26,302 bases of DNA from DASQFD01 sp035633255 (GTDB lineage Bacteria; Actinomycetota; Actinomycetes; Actinomycetales; Dermatophilaceae). The notes below the pieces were generated by a model. The model had not been told where the DNA came from. It was given only the letters and a program-made list of their open reading frames with translations, and made no database searches. This document shows, piece by piece, positions 1 through 7,742 of this stretch. A program made the translations under genes and the position numbers. Position 1 is the stretch's first letter; every line of letters starts with the position of its first letter. The DNA lies in contig DASQFD010000086.1 in NCBI GenBank assembly GCA_035633255.1, positions 1 through 26,302 of the forward strand. Direction: 5' to 3'.

Positions 1-836
1 AGGTCGGCGAGGGCCGGCGCCGCCGCAGGCGGCTCGCCTCCGGCCGGCTCGGCGACCGGATCCATCGCCGGCGCCGGCGGAGCGACTCCGTCGCGGGTAC
101 CGCTGCGGTCCGGACGGTCCGCGGGCCGGTCGGCGCCGTCACGGCGCGGGCCACGGCTCTGGCGCGGCGCGGCGGCCTGCTGGGCGGCCAGCTCACGGGC
201 GGTGAGGTCGCCCTTGTAGATCCACGTCTTGACGCCGATGCGCCCGAAGGTGGTGCGGGCCTCGTAGAAGCCGTAGTCGATGTTCGCCCGCAGGGTGTGC
301 AGCGGCACGCGGCCCTCGCGGTAGAACTCGGTGCGGCTCATCTCCGCGCCGCCGAGGCGACCGGAGACCTGCACCCGGATGCCCTTGGCACCGGCGCGGG
401 TGGCCGACTGCATGCCCTTGCGCATCGCGCGCCGGAAGGACACGCGGGCGCTGAGCTGCTCGGCGATGCCCTGGGCCACGAGCTGGGCGTCGGTCTCGGG
501 GTTCTTGACCTCGAGGATGTTGAGCTGGACCTGCTTCCCGGTCAGCTTCTCCAGCTCACCGCGGAGCCGGTCGGCCTCCGCGCCGCGACGGCCGATGACG
601 ATGCCCGGCCGGGCGGTGTGGATGTCGACGCGGACCCGGTCCCGGGTGCGCTCGATGTCGACGCGGGAGATGCCGGCGCGCTCCATGCCCGTGGACATGA
701 GCTTGCGGATCGCCACGTCCTCCTTGACGTAGTCGCGGTAGCGCTGACCCTCCTTGGTGGAGTCAGCGAACCAGCGGCTGCGGTGCTCCGTCGTGATGCC
801 GAGACGGAAGCCGTGCGGGTTGACCTTCTGGCCCAT
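1..836 (-). CDS. rpsC: 30S ribosomal protein S3 (3' end beyond the window)
   Basis: S3 sits at the mRNA entry channel of the 30S subunit, binding 16S rRNA with S10 and S14. Reading the minus strand from the ATG at 836 gives MGQKVNPHGFRLGI, the canonical S3 start. It continues into a KH domain (VRVDIHTARPGIVIG, with the GxxG-type loop) and the conserved C-terminal S3 domain ending near VKTWIYKGDLTAREL. About 60 residues rich in Ala, Pro and Arg follow, with no stop before base 1, so the gene is cut by the window edge. At 278 or more residues it is slightly longer than usual because of this low-complexity tail. The ATG overlaps the rplV stop (ATGA), indicating translational coupling in the S10 operon. 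Identification is secure; only the true C-terminus is unknown. Confidence 0.96.
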   Translation of the reverse strand, partial: MGQKVNPHGFRLGITTEHRSRWFADSTKEGQRYRDYVKEDVAIRKLMSTGMERAGISRVDIERTRDRVRVDIHTARPGIVIGRRGAEADRLRGELEKLTGKQVQLNILEVKNPETDAQLVAQGIAEQLSARVSFRRAMRKGMQSATRAGAKGIRVQVSGRLGGAEMSRTEFYREGRVPLHTLRANIDYGFYEARTTFGRIGVKTWIYKGDLTARELAAQQAAAPRQSRGPRRDGADRPADRPDRSGTRDGVAPPAPAMDPVAEPAGGEPPAAAPALAD

Positions 837-1246
837 CAGCGGGTGCCTCCGTTCGGGCTCTTGGCGGGTGTGGGCGCGACGACCACGGTGATGTGGCTCG
901 TGCGCTTGTTGATGCGGGCGGCGCGGCCCTGGGCGCGCGGGCGGAAACGCTTCATGGTCGGGCCCTCGTCGACGAACGCGGACGCGACCACGAGCTCGCG
1001 CTCGTCGAAGCGCCGCGCGTGCGCGTCGGCCTTGACCCGCGCGTTGGCGATCGCGGACTCCAGGACCTTGCGCACCGGGTCGCTCGCGGCCTGCGGCGCG
1101 AACCGCAGGGCGGCGATGGCGTCGGTCGCCCGCTTGCCACGGATGAGGTCGACGACCCGACGCGCCTTCTGCGGCGTGACGCGGACGTGCCGCGCGGAGG
1201 CCCGGGCCTGCAGCTCGGGGGTGGCGGTCTCGGTGGTGCCGGCCAT
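836..1246 (-). CDS. rplV: 50S ribosomal protein L22
   Basis: L22 binds 23S rRNA and sends a beta-hairpin into the peptide exit tunnel. The 136-residue product has the L22 core: an N-terminal helix region with RVTPQKARRVVDLIRGK, then AIANA and the C-terminal block MKRFRPRAQGRAARINKRTSHITVVV, which forms the tunnel-lining hairpin. A short Thr/Ala-rich N-terminal extension (about 15 residues) and a Pro/Gly tail are typical of actinobacteria. Both ends overlap neighbours by ATGA junctions (rpsS stop at 1246-1248, rpsC start at 836), so start and frame are well fixed. I see no insertion or deletion in the hairpin of the kind that gives macrolide resistance. Confidence 0.97.
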   Translation of the reverse strand: MAGTTETATPELQARASARHVRVTPQKARRVVDLIRGKRATDAIAALRFAPQAASDPVRKVLESAIANARVKADAHARRFDERELVVASAFVDEGPTMKRFRPRAQGRAARINKRTSHITVVVAPTPAKSPNGGTR

Positions 1247-1527
1247 CAGCGACGCCGCCCCTTCTTGTCGTCCTTGACGTGACCCCGAAAGGTCCGCGTC
1301 GGGGCGAACTCGCCGAGCTTGTGGCCGACCATCGACTCGGTGACGAACACCGGGACGTGCTTGCGGCCGTCGTGCACCGCGAAGGTGTGCCCGAGCATGT
1401 CGGGGCTGACCACCGAGCGGCGGGACCAGGTCTTGATGACGTTCTTGGTGCCCGCTTCGTTCTGGACGTCCACCTTCTTCTGCAGGTGGTCGTCGATGAA
1501 GGGACCCTTCTTCAGGCTACGTGGCAT
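1246..1527 (-). CDS. rpsS: 30S ribosomal protein S19
   Basis: S19 lies in the head of the 30S subunit next to S13 and contacts the A-site finger bridge. The 93-residue product starts MPRSLKKGPFID, the hallmark S19 N-terminus, and contains the conserved RRSVVSPDMLGHTFAVHDGRKHVPVFV and VGHKLGEFAPTRTFRGH segments, ending in a basic tail (KKGRRR). Length is standard. A CAGGAG ribosome-binding site lies about 10 bases before the ATG at 1527, in the 16-base gap after rplB. The stop overlaps the rplV start. No oddities. Confidence 0.98.
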   Translation of the reverse strand: MPRSLKKGPFIDDHLQKKVDVQNEAGTKNVIKTWSRRSVVSPDMLGHTFAVHDGRKHVPVFVTESMVGHKLGEFAPTRTFRGHVKDDKKGRRR

Positions 1528-1543
1528 GGGTTCGTGGCTCCTG

Positions 1544-2380
1544 TCAGCGCTTCTTGCCCGTGCGGCGGCGGCGGACGATCATCGAGTCGCTCGGCTTGCC
1601 CGGGCGACGGGTGCGCCCCTCGGGCTGGCCCCAGGGCGACACCGGGTGGCGACCACCGGAGGTGCGGCCCTCGCCACCACCGTGCGGGTGGTCGACCGGG
1701 TTCATGACGACACCGCGCACCGTCGGGCGCTTGCCCTTCCAGCGCATCCGGCCGGCCTTGCCCCAGTTGATGTTGGACTGCTCGGCGTTGCCCACCTCGC
1801 CGATCGTCGCGCGGCAGCGCGCGTCGACGTTGCGGATCTCGCCCGACGGCAGGCGCAGCTGCGCGTAGGCGCCGTCCTTGGCGACGAGCTGGACCCGCAC
1901 ACCGGCGGACCGGGCGATCTTGGCGCCCCCGCCGGGCTTGAGCTCCACCGCGTGCACGACGGTGCCGGTCGGGATGTTGCGCAGCGGCAGGCTGTTGCCG
2001 GGCTTGATGTCGGCGCCGGGGCCGTTCTCGATGGCGTCGCCCTGCCGGAGGCGGTTCGGCGCCAGGATGTAGCGCTTCTCGCCGTCGGCGTAGTGCAGCA
2101 GTGCGATGCGCGCGGTCCGGTTGGGGTCGTACTCGATGTGCGCGACCTTCGCCGGCACGCCGTCCTTGTCGTGGCGACGGAAGTCGATGACCCGGTAGGC
2201 GCGCTTGTGCCCGCCCCCGATGTGCCGGGTGGTGATGCGCCCGTTGTTGTTGCGGCCGCCGGTCTTGGCGAGCGGGCGGACGAGCGACTTCTCCGGCTCC
2301 GAGCGCGTGACCTCGACGAAGTCGGCGACGCTCGAGCCGCGGCGGCCCGGTGTCGTCGGCTTGTACTTGCGGATACCCAT
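1544..2380 (-). CDS. rplB: 50S ribosomal protein L2
   Basis: L2 binds near the peptidyl transferase centre and the inter-subunit bridge B7b. The 278-residue product has the full family length. It starts MGIRKYKPTTPGRRGSSV and carries the OB-fold and SH3-like halves, including GRNNNGRITTRHIGGGHKR, and the nearly invariant VRGVVMNPVDHPHGGGEGR. The His in this last loop is the residue known to matter for peptidyl transferase assembly. It ends in the basic tail MIVRRRRTGKKR. An AAGGA site is about seven bases upstream of the ATG in the 19-base gap after rplW. The order rplW-rplB-rpsS is the standard S10 operon order. Confidence 0.98.
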   Translation of the reverse strand: MGIRKYKPTTPGRRGSSVADFVEVTRSEPEKSLVRPLAKTGGRNNNGRITTRHIGGGHKRAYRVIDFRRHDKDGVPAKVAHIEYDPNRTARIALLHYADGEKRYILAPNRLRQGDAIENGPGADIKPGNSLPLRNIPTGTVVHAVELKPGGGAKIARSAGVRVQLVAKDGAYAQLRLPSGEIRNVDARCRATIGEVGNAEQSNINWGKAGRMRWKGKRPTVRGVVMNPVDHPHGGGEGRTSGGRHPVSPWGQPEGRTRRPGKPSDSMIVRRRRTGKKR

Positions 2381-2399
2381 GGTTGTGTCCTTCCGTCCC

Positions 2400-2699
2400 T
2401 CAGGCGCCGGCGCTGCCGAAGATGTCGATCGAGCCCTCGCGGAGGGTGACGATGGCGCGCTTGGTGTCCTTGCGCTTCCCCGTGCCGAAGCGGGTGCGGC
2501 GGGTCTTGCCGGGCCGGTTCATCGTGTGCACCGAGTCGACCTTGACCCCGAAGATCTGCTCGACGGCGATCTTGATCTCCGTCTTGTTCGAGCGGGGGTC
2601 GACCAGGAAGGTGTACTTGCCCTCGTCGAGCAGGCCGTAGGACTTCTCCGAGACGACCGGCGCGAGGAGGATGTCGCGGGGGTTCTTCACCGGGCTCAC
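2400..2699 (-). CDS. rplW: 50S ribosomal protein L23
   Basis: L23 sits at the exit of the peptide tunnel and is the docking site for trigger factor and SRP. From a GTG at 2699 the product is 99 residues (VSPVKNPRDILLAPVVSEKSYG...), matching the usual size of about 100. Conserved parts are SEKSYGLLDEGKYTFLVD, NKTEIKIAVEQIFGVKV and the basic loop NRPGKTRRTRFGTGKRKDTKRAIV. The GTG overlaps the rplD stop (GTGA), which argues for this start. The frame is open further upstream, but that stretch lies inside rplD and is rejected. A second in-frame GTG at 2690 is a weaker alternative. Confidence 0.95.
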   Translation of the reverse strand: MSPVKNPRDILLAPVVSEKSYGLLDEGKYTFLVDPRSNKTEIKIAVEQIFGVKVDSVHTMNRPGKTRRTRFGTGKRKDTKRAIVTLREGSIDIFGSAGA

Positions 2700-3379
2700 T
2701 TGGCGTCCTCCTGCTCCGGCGCGCCCGAGGTCTGCTCCTGGGCGCCCGCCGGCGTGGCCGGCGTGCGTGCGGTGCCCACGAAGGTGTCGAAGGCCGCCTG
2801 GGTGAAGACGACGTCGTCGGCGCACAGCACGTCGTAGGTGTTGAGCTGGTCGACGGCGAGCACGTGCACGTCGTCGAGGTTGCGCACCGACTTCAGCGAG
2901 ACCACGTCGGAGCGGTCGAGCACGATGAGCAGGTTGTGGCGCTCGGTCAGCCCGGTGAGCAGCGCCCTGGCCTGCCTGGTCGACGGGGCCTCACCGGTCA
3001 CGAGCGCCTCGACGACGTGGACGCGCCCGTGGCGGGCCCGGTCGGAGAGGGCGCCGCGCAACGCGGCTGCCTTCATCTTCTTCGGGGTGCGCTGGGTGTA
3101 GTCGCGCGGCTGCGGGCCGTGGACGACGCCACCGCCGGTGAACTGCGGCGCGCGCGTCGAGCCCTGACGGGCCCGGCCGGTGCCCTTCTGGCGGTACGGC
3201 TTGCGGCCACCGCCGCGGACCTCTCCCCGGCGCTTGGTCGAGTGCGTGCCCTGGCGGGCGGCGGCGAGCTGCGCGACGACGACCTGGTGGATGAGCGGGA
3301 CGTTGGTCTGCACGTCGAAGATCTCGGCGGGCAGCTCGACGTCGACCCTCCTCGCGGTGGTGTCGGTCGTGGATGCCAT
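2696..3379 (-). CDS. rplD: 50S ribosomal protein L4
   Basis: L4 binds domain I of 23S rRNA and reaches into the exit tunnel; in some bacteria it also represses its own operon. From the ATG at 3379 the product is 227 residues starting MASTTDTTARRVDVELP. The tunnel-loop motif is intact (THSTKRRGEVRGGGRKPYRQKGTGRARQGS, split across the loop), followed by the globular domain with PKKMKAAALRGALSDR. The C-terminus ends in an acidic, Thr/Ala-rich tail (QEQTSGAPEQEDAK) common in actinobacteria. The frame is open far upstream over rplC, but homology starts at this ATG. A G-rich ribosome-binding site lies in the end of rplC, five bases separate the genes, and the stop overlaps rplW. Confidence 0.97.
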   Translation of the reverse strand: MASTTDTTARRVDVELPAEIFDVQTNVPLIHQVVVAQLAAARQGTHSTKRRGEVRGGGRKPYRQKGTGRARQGSTRAPQFTGGGVVHGPQPRDYTQRTPKKMKAAALRGALSDRARHGRVHVVEALVTGEAPSTRQARALLTGLTERHNLLIVLDRSDVVSLKSVRNLDDVHVLAVDQLNTYDVLCADDVVFTQAAFDTFVGTARTPATPAGAQEQTSGAPEQEDAK

Positions 3380-3384
3380 GGTGC

Positions 3385-4035
3385 TCAGGCCCCCTTCGCG
3401 GCGGAACGGACGAGGACGACCCCGCCACGCGGGCCGGGGACGGCGCCCTTGACGAGGAGCAGGCCCCGCTCGGCGTCCACGGCGTGGATCGTGAGGTTCT
3501 GGGTGCTCTGGCGCACCCCGCCCATCCGGCCGGCCATGCGCATGCCCTTGAACACGCGGCCCGGGGTGGCGCAGCCGCCGATCGAGCCGGGCTTGCGGTG
3601 GTTGCGGTGGGCGCCGTGCGAGGCCCCCACACCGTGGAAGCCGTGGCGCTTCATGACGCCCGCGAAGCCCTTGCCCTTGGTCGTGCCGGTGACGTCGACG
3701 AGCTGGCCCGCCTCGAACACCTCGGCGGTGACCTCCTGGCCGGGCGTGTAGTCGGCGGCGGCCGCCGTCCGCAGCTCGACGAGGTGGCGCCGTGGGGTGA
3801 CGCCGGCCTTGTCGAAGTGCCCGGTCAGCGGCTTGGTGACCTTGCGGGGGTCGATGGCGCCGAAGCCGAGCTGCACGGCGGCATACCCGTCGGTGTCGGC
3901 GTCGCGCACCTGGGTGACGACGCACGGCCCGGCCGCGATGACGGTGACGGGGACGAGCCGGTTGTCGGCGTCCCACACCTGGGTCATGCCGAGCTTCTCG
4001 CCGAGCAGACCCGTGACGGTCCTGGTAGCAGTCAT
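3385..4035 (-). CDS. rplC: 50S ribosomal protein L3
   Basis: L3 initiates 50S assembly and approaches the peptidyl transferase centre. The product reads MTATRTVTGLLGEKLGMTQVWD and has the usual two-barrel core. It contains the conserved KGKGFAGVMKRHGF and GCATPGRVFKGMRMAGRMG region; the Gln in the GxxRQSTQ segment after it is the site methylated in some species. The gene has two candidate ATGs. The one at 4041 leaves only two bases after the GAGG box at 4044-4047. The one at 4035 leaves eight bases, so I chose it (216 residues); starting at 4041 adds Met-Ala. Five bases (4041 form) or eleven (4035 form) separate it from rpsJ. Confidence 0.95.
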   Translation of the reverse strand: MTATRTVTGLLGEKLGMTQVWDADNRLVPVTVIAAGPCVVTQVRDADTDGYAAVQLGFGAIDPRKVTKPLTGHFDKAGVTPRRHLVELRTAAAADYTPGQEVTAEVFEAGQLVDVTGTTKGKGFAGVMKRHGFHGVGASHGAHRNHRKPGSIGGCATPGRVFKGMRMAGRMGGVRQSTQNLTIHAVDAERGLLLVKGAVPGPRGGVVLVRSAAKGA

Positions 4036-4045
4036 GGCCATTGCC

Positions 4046-4354
4046 TCAGAGCTTGATCTCGATGTTGACGTCGGCCGGGAGGTCGAGACGCATCAGCGAG
4101 TCCACGGCCTTGGGGGTCGGGTCGATGATGTCGATGAGGCGCTTGTGCGTCCGCATCTCGAAGTGCTCGCGGCTGTCCTTGTACTTGTGGGGTGAGCGGA
4201 TCACCACGAAGACGTTCTTCTCCGTGGGGAGCGGCACGGGGCCCACGACCGTGGCACCGGCCCGGGTGACCGTGTCGACGATCTTGCGCGCCGAGTTGTC
4301 GATGACCTCGTGGTCGTACGACTTCAACCGGATGCGGATCTTCTGTCCCGCCAT
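4046..4354 (-). CDS. rpsJ: 30S ribosomal protein S10 (NusE)
   Basis: S10 is a 30S head protein and, as NusE, a partner of NusB/NusG in antitermination and transcription-translation coupling. The product from the ATG at 4354 is 102 residues, MAGQKIRIRLKSYDHEVIDNS, with the conserved SPHKYKDSREHFEMRTHKRLIDI loop and the C-terminus LPADVNIEIKL. Length and sequence are typical of actinobacteria. It is the first gene of the S10 operon, preceded by about 340 bases without a gene that hold the probable promoter and a hairpin-rich leader. The frame stays open upstream of this ATG, but that part has no S10 similarity and is leader. Confidence 0.97.
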   Translation of the reverse strand: MAGQKIRIRLKSYDHEVIDNSARKIVDTVTRAGATVVGPVPLPTEKNVFVVIRSPHKYKDSREHFEMRTHKRLIDIIDPTPKAVDSLMRLDLPADVNIEIKL

Positions 4355-4620
4355 CGATGTTCCGTCTCTCTCTCGCCGTCCAGCTCTCGTGGGCGGCTCC
4401 GGGTGGAGCCTCGACCCCCGCGGTCGGGTGTGTCGCGCCCGCTCCGCAGGCTCACGGCTTCGCTTTCGCGGATCCGTGCCGCGGGTCGTTGCTCCGGTGG
4501 GAGCCGGGGCCTGGCGCCGGAGGTGTGTCGCCCCGCCGGTGGACCGGCGGTTCGATGCGTTGTCACCCCGGAGGGCGCGGACGGCCAGATGGGCAGCACC
4601 GCGTGCCAAGCAACCTGCTC
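4355..4620 (-). promoter_or_regulatory. Structured 5' leader of the S10 operon
   Basis: No gene is seen between 4355 and 4694. On the minus strand this is probably a leader of about 260 bases before rpsJ. It holds at least five short perfect stems: 4533-4550 (7-8 bp), 4491-4504 (5 bp, loop of 4), 4453-4478 (5 bp outer stem enclosing CGC-GAAA-GCG, a GNRA-type tetraloop), 4412-4426 (5 bp) and 4395-4410 (GGCTCC/GGAGCC, 6 bp, loop of 4). The stems at 4491 and 4395 are near copies of each other. S10 leaders in other bacteria are feedback targets of L4; whether this one is used that way is inference. Confidence 0.5.
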
Positions 4621-4650
4621 AGTGTGCCAGAGCGGGCGGCGGCCGACCAA
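4621..4650 (-). promoter_or_regulatory. Putative S10 operon promoter
   Basis: On the minus strand a TTGGTC box (4645-4650) is followed after 18 bases by CACACT (4621-4626). This resembles the TTGACA / TANNNT pattern of the housekeeping sigma factor, with a weak -10. Transcription would start near 4614. The box lies just beyond the stop of the upstream metallophosphoesterase gene, where the S10 promoter should be. It is a pattern match only. Confidence 0.4.
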
Positions 4651-4694
4651 ATCGGCGCCGACCCCATCGGCCGAAGCCCAGCCCCCGCGCCGGC

Positions 4695-6623
4695 TCAGGG
4701 GACCGACATGACGAGCAGGTCGTCGACGGACGCCGTGACCGGGGCGTTGGTCGCGCCCCCGGAGACGTAGAGCGCCAGCCCGATGGCGCCGCCGACCTGC
4801 AACCCGGGGGTGCTGTCGGTCGCGGAGCGCTGCCAGGTGCTCGGTTCCGGCGTTCCGGCCTTCCACACCCGGAGCCTCACCGTGGTGGGTGCGCTGCCCG
4901 TGACCTGCGTGCGCAGGAGAAGCCGGTCGTTCGCCGTCAGCGTGAGTCCTGGGACGACCGCCTCGCCCGCCAGGGAGACCTCGCCCGCTCCGGCGCCGTT
5001 GCGCGAAAGCGACGAGGTGACGGCGCCGCTGCCGTTGATCCGCACCTTGCCCCGATAGTCACCGACACCGGTGATGCGCCGCCCCATCGCCGTGACGTAG
5101 AGCCCGTTTCCCGTCGCGAGCTTGTCCTGGGACACCGAGAGGAAGAGCTCCGTGGCCGTCGAGGTGAACGAGCCAAGGCCGAGCGTGGGACCACTGCCGG
5201 CGTTGATGCGGGCACTTCCGCGACTGCCGTCAACCGAGACACCGCCCGTCGAGCCGGTCCACGCGCCACCCGTGTCCGCGGTGCCCCAGCCCGACGCCAC
5301 GGTCCGCGTGAAGGTGTCCCTGGCGTAGGTCGTCACGGTGCCCGGCGGCTCGGTGACCGTGACGTCCCTCGTAGTCGTGCCGGTGGCGCCCTTGTCGTCG
5401 GTCACGGTCAGCCGCACGGTGTAGGTGCCGGCCGCGGGATACGTCTGGCTCGCGGTGCGCCCGGCGCCGGTCTGCCCGTTGCCCCATGCCCAGGCGTAGG
5501 ACGCGACCGTGCCGTCCGGGTCGCCCGACGCCGACGCGTCGACGGCGCACCCGAGGTCGGTGCACGAGCTGGTGAAGGACGCGGTCGGAGGCTGGTTCGG
5601 CGGAGCCGTTCCCTTGGTCAGGGTGAACGCGTCCGCGAAGGAACCCCCGGCTGCGCGCTTGAAGGAGGCCGACAGCCGGTCGGGGGTGGCCGTCATGTCG
5701 AGGACGCCATAGGTGAGGTTCTCGTTGGCGCCGGAGGCCACGTCGAAGTAGCCGGCCTCGGGGTCGGCGCGGTTGACGTCGCGCTGGGCGATCCCCCCGG
5801 TGCCCACGGTCGCGAACACCGTCCCGGCTCCGGCGACGAGGTCGTCGTCCGCGTCGGCGACGCAGGCCGCGGTGTAGGTGCCCGCGGTGACGGCGGCGCA
5901 GCCGGGACCGGTGGCCACCTGCTTCGACCGCTGGTACATGTGCTCGTGACCGCCGAGCACCAGGTCCACGCGCTTGTCCACCAGGAGGTTCATCAGGTCC
6001 GCGCCCATGCCGCAGCCGTAGACGCCGATGCTGAGGCACGGGTAGTGCGCCCCCGCCACCACCCACGGTATGCCGGCCCCGCGGGCCCCGTCGATGGCCG
6101 CCGCTGTCCAGGCGTAGCGGGGCGTCCCCTTGGCGTAGGACCATGAGCCGTCCGGGTAGGGAATCCCCGGTGAGACCATGACGAACCGGACGAGGGGCGC
6201 GGTTGCCGGCACGTCGACGTAGTACTCCCGGCCGTAGGTGCCCCGGGCACCGGGAAGCTGGTTCGGCAGGCAGGCGGAGAAGTCGTTGATGTTGCCGTTC
6301 AGCCCGTTGCTCTCGTGGTTGCCGGCGAGCAGCTGGAAGGGGTAGCCCTCCCCCACGCCCGCCTTGACGAGCTGGCACCATGCCTGCTCCTGGCCGGTGG
6401 TGCCGTAGGACATGTCACCGAGGGCGAGGTTGAGGTCGTTCCTGAGGCCACCGATCGTGCTGAACACGGCTTGGGAGTTGCTGCCGGCACCGTAGTCCCC
6501 GGCCGCGCTGAAGCGCAGCGTGGGCACGACGGGCTCGGAGGCCACCGGACCCGCACCGCTGAGGAGGAGGCCGCCCGTCACGGCGGCGGCGAGCAGGACC
6601 AGCAGGCGGCGCCAACTCCTCAT
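4695..6623 (-). CDS. Secreted purple-acid-phosphatase-like metallophosphoesterase with PKD domain
   Basis: Probable exported phosphoesterase of 642 residues. Residues 1-30 form a signal peptide (MRSWRRLLVLLAAAV, then a small-residue region). Residues 38-235 are a calcineurin-like phosphoesterase domain with the dinuclear-metal motifs in order: GDYG (42-45), GDMSY (69-73), GNHE (101-104), AHYP (192-195) and GHEHMYQR (225-232). The GDxG/GDxxY form with the Tyr ligand is typical of purple acid phosphatases. Residues 344-425 are a PKD domain (PPTASF...DASASGDPDGT...YAWAWGNGQ...YTVRLTVTD). Residues 435-642 form a beta-rich region beginning DTFTRTVASGWGTADTGGAW, a type often joined to PKD domains in actinobacterial surface proteins. 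No membrane anchor or LPXTG is seen, so it is probably secreted. The ATG at 6623 is chosen because the signal peptide begins there; a GGAGG lies only one base before it, and a TACCCT box just upstream could give a nearly leaderless mRNA. Substrate is unknown. Confidence 0.88.
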   Translation of the reverse strand: MRSWRRLLVLLAAAVTGGLLLSGAGPVASEPVVPTLRFSAAGDYGAGSNSQAVFSTIGGLRNDLNLALGDMSYGTTGQEQAWCQLVKAGVGEGYPFQLLAGNHESNGLNGNINDFSACLPNQLPGARGTYGREYYVDVPATAPLVRFVMVSPGIPYPDGSWSYAKGTPRYAWTAAAIDGARGAGIPWVVAGAHYPCLSIGVYGCGMGADLMNLLVDKRVDLVLGGHEHMYQRSKQVATGPGCAAVTAGTYTAACVADADDDLVAGAGTVFATVGTGGIAQRDVNRADPEAGYFDVASGANENLTYGVLDMTATPDRLSASFKRAAGGSFADAFTLTKGTAPPNQPPTASFTSSCTDLGCAVDASASGDPDGTVASYAWAWGNGQTGAGRTASQTYPAAGTYTVRLTVTDDKGATGTTTRDVTVTEPPGTVTTYARDTFTRTVASGWGTADTGGAWTGSTGGVSVDGSRGSARINAGSGPTLGLGSFTSTATELFLSVSQDKLATGNGLYVTAMGRRITGVGDYRGKVRINGSGAVTSSLSRNGAGAGEVSLAGEAVVPGLTLTANDRLLLRTQVTGSAPTTVRLRVWKAGTPEPSTWQRSATDSTPGLQVGGAIGLALYVSGGATNAPVTASVDDLLVMSVP

Positions 6624-6660
6624 GCCTCCGGAGGGTACGCCCGCCGCGCCGGTGTCGGCG

Positions 6661-6683
6661 GCGCTTCCGCGCTTCCGCGCTTT
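6661..6683. repeat. Short tandem repeat, 8-bp unit
   Basis: The unit GCGCTTCC occurs twice in a row (6661-6676) and is followed by a partial third copy, GCGCTTTGG. It lies in the 245-base gap between two divergent secreted-protein genes. That gap contains no other gene I can support and no convincing paired -35/-10 boxes. Confidence 0.6.
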
Positions 6684-6868
6684 GGCGCCTTTCGCCGCGG
6701 AACCTCCCGCGGACGACCCCGCCGGCGGGCCGCTGCGGACGTCGCCTCCCTTCCGGGACCGCCGCACTGGGAAGACCGCGCGGCACCCCCAGCGGCGTAT
6801 CAGGGCGAGCGGCACCGGCCTCCTCTTGACGTGGGCGAGGGACGCCCGCAACCGAGAGGGGACCAGTC

Positions 6869-7699
6869 ATGCCTCGTACCACGAACCGAACCCGCCGCGT
6901 CGTCCTGGCGACGGCGGCCGCCGCCGTGCTGCCGGTCGGCGCCGCCTCCGCGCTCGCGGCCGGCGGTGCCTCACCCAACCCCGGCGGCGCCGCGAGCACC
7001 GCCCGGGCGCTCGCCTCACCCGCCATGGCGGCCGGCTCGGAGTCGACGTTCTTCCTCGTGGCGCCGTGTCGGGTCCTCGACACCCGGGTGGCCGGAGGTC
7101 GGCTCACCGCCGCGTCCCGGGGCTTCACCGCGACCGGCTCCTACGGCCCGCAGGGTGGCAAGCCGGGCGGCTGCGGCATCCCGAGCTACGCGACCGCGGT
7201 GCAGCTCAACCTCGGGGCGATCTCGCAGTCGGGCACGAAGGGCTTCGTCAAGGGGTGGGCCAGCGGCACCCCGGAGCCGAACGCCTCGCTGGTCAACTAC
7301 GACCCGTCGGGCGCGGTGGCCAACATGGTCACCCTCCCGATCAGCGCCGGGGGCGGCTTCATTCTCAAGACCAACGCCAGTGCCCACCTCTTCGCCGACG
7401 TCGCCGGCTACTACGCCAAGCCGTTGTACGCGACGGTCACGCCCGGCGGCGCCGTCTATGCCGGGATCTCCTCCGGCGTCGTCTCGACGACCCGCACCGG
7501 TGTCGGCGCCTACAGCGTCCGCTTCGAGCGCAACGTCCGCAAGTGCGCCGTGACCACGTCGGACGTGATCTTCTCCGGTAGCCGCGACATCTCCGTCGAC
7601 AACGGCTTCGACCCGGACACCGACACCGTCACCATCCGGGTGACCAACTCCGCCAACAACGCGGAGGACACCTACTTCACCGTCAGCGCCGCCTGCTGA
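6869..7699 (+). CDS. Secreted two-domain surface protein (hypothetical)
   Basis: An exported protein of 276 residues with unknown function. Residues 1-31 form a signal peptide with a twin-arginine-like start (NRTRRVVLATAAAAVLP), so Tat export is possible. Residues 60-182 match a domain common in actinobacterial exported proteins, with APCRVLDTR at 65-73, a Cys pair (67, 102), QLNL, an AN.V.LP segment and the closing FADVAGYY. Residues 186-276 resemble a second exported domain, with SGVVSTTRTGVGAYSVRF, Cys226 and a terminal Cys276 that probably form a disulfide. A GAGAGGGGA ribosome-binding site precedes the ATG. It diverges from the metallophosphoesterase gene and converges on tuf. Family names are recalled from sequence style, so the function stays open; a cell-surface or adhesive role is a guess. 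Confidence 0.85.
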   Translation: MPRTTNRTRRVVLATAAAAVLPVGAASALAAGGASPNPGGAASTARALASPAMAAGSESTFFLVAPCRVLDTRVAGGRLTAASRGFTATGSYGPQGGKPGGCGIPSYATAVQLNLGAISQSGTKGFVKGWASGTPEPNASLVNYDPSGAVANMVTLPISAGGGFILKTNASAHLFADVAGYYAKPLYATVTPGGAVYAGISSGVVSTTRTGVGAYSVRFERNVRKCAVTTSDVIFSGSRDISVDNGFDPDTDTVTIRVTNSANNAEDTYFTVSAAC

Positions 7700-7742
7700 C
7701 GGCTTCCTGCCCGACCGCACCCGGTGCGTAGGGCAGGGACGG

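Noticed and set aside
2700..2825. N-terminal extension of L23 to 141 residues
   Set aside because: This stretch lies inside rplD, is Arg/Gly/His-rich and has no L23 similarity; the GTG at 2699 gives the normal length.
4603..4640. Sigma54-like TGGCAC...TTGC pattern before rpsJ
   Set aside because: The spacing between the GG and GC elements is about 15 bases rather than 10, and sigma54 is generally absent from actinobacteria.
4041..6146. A 701-codon plus-strand frame across the S10 leader and phosphatase gene
   Set aside because: It crosses two unrelated features, is Arg/Gly-rich and has no homology; the minus-strand genes have full domain support.
6826..6854. TTGACG box upstream of the secreted two-domain protein gene
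   Set aside because: The hexamer at the right distance (CAACCG) is a poor -10 and would place the start inside the ribosome-binding site.
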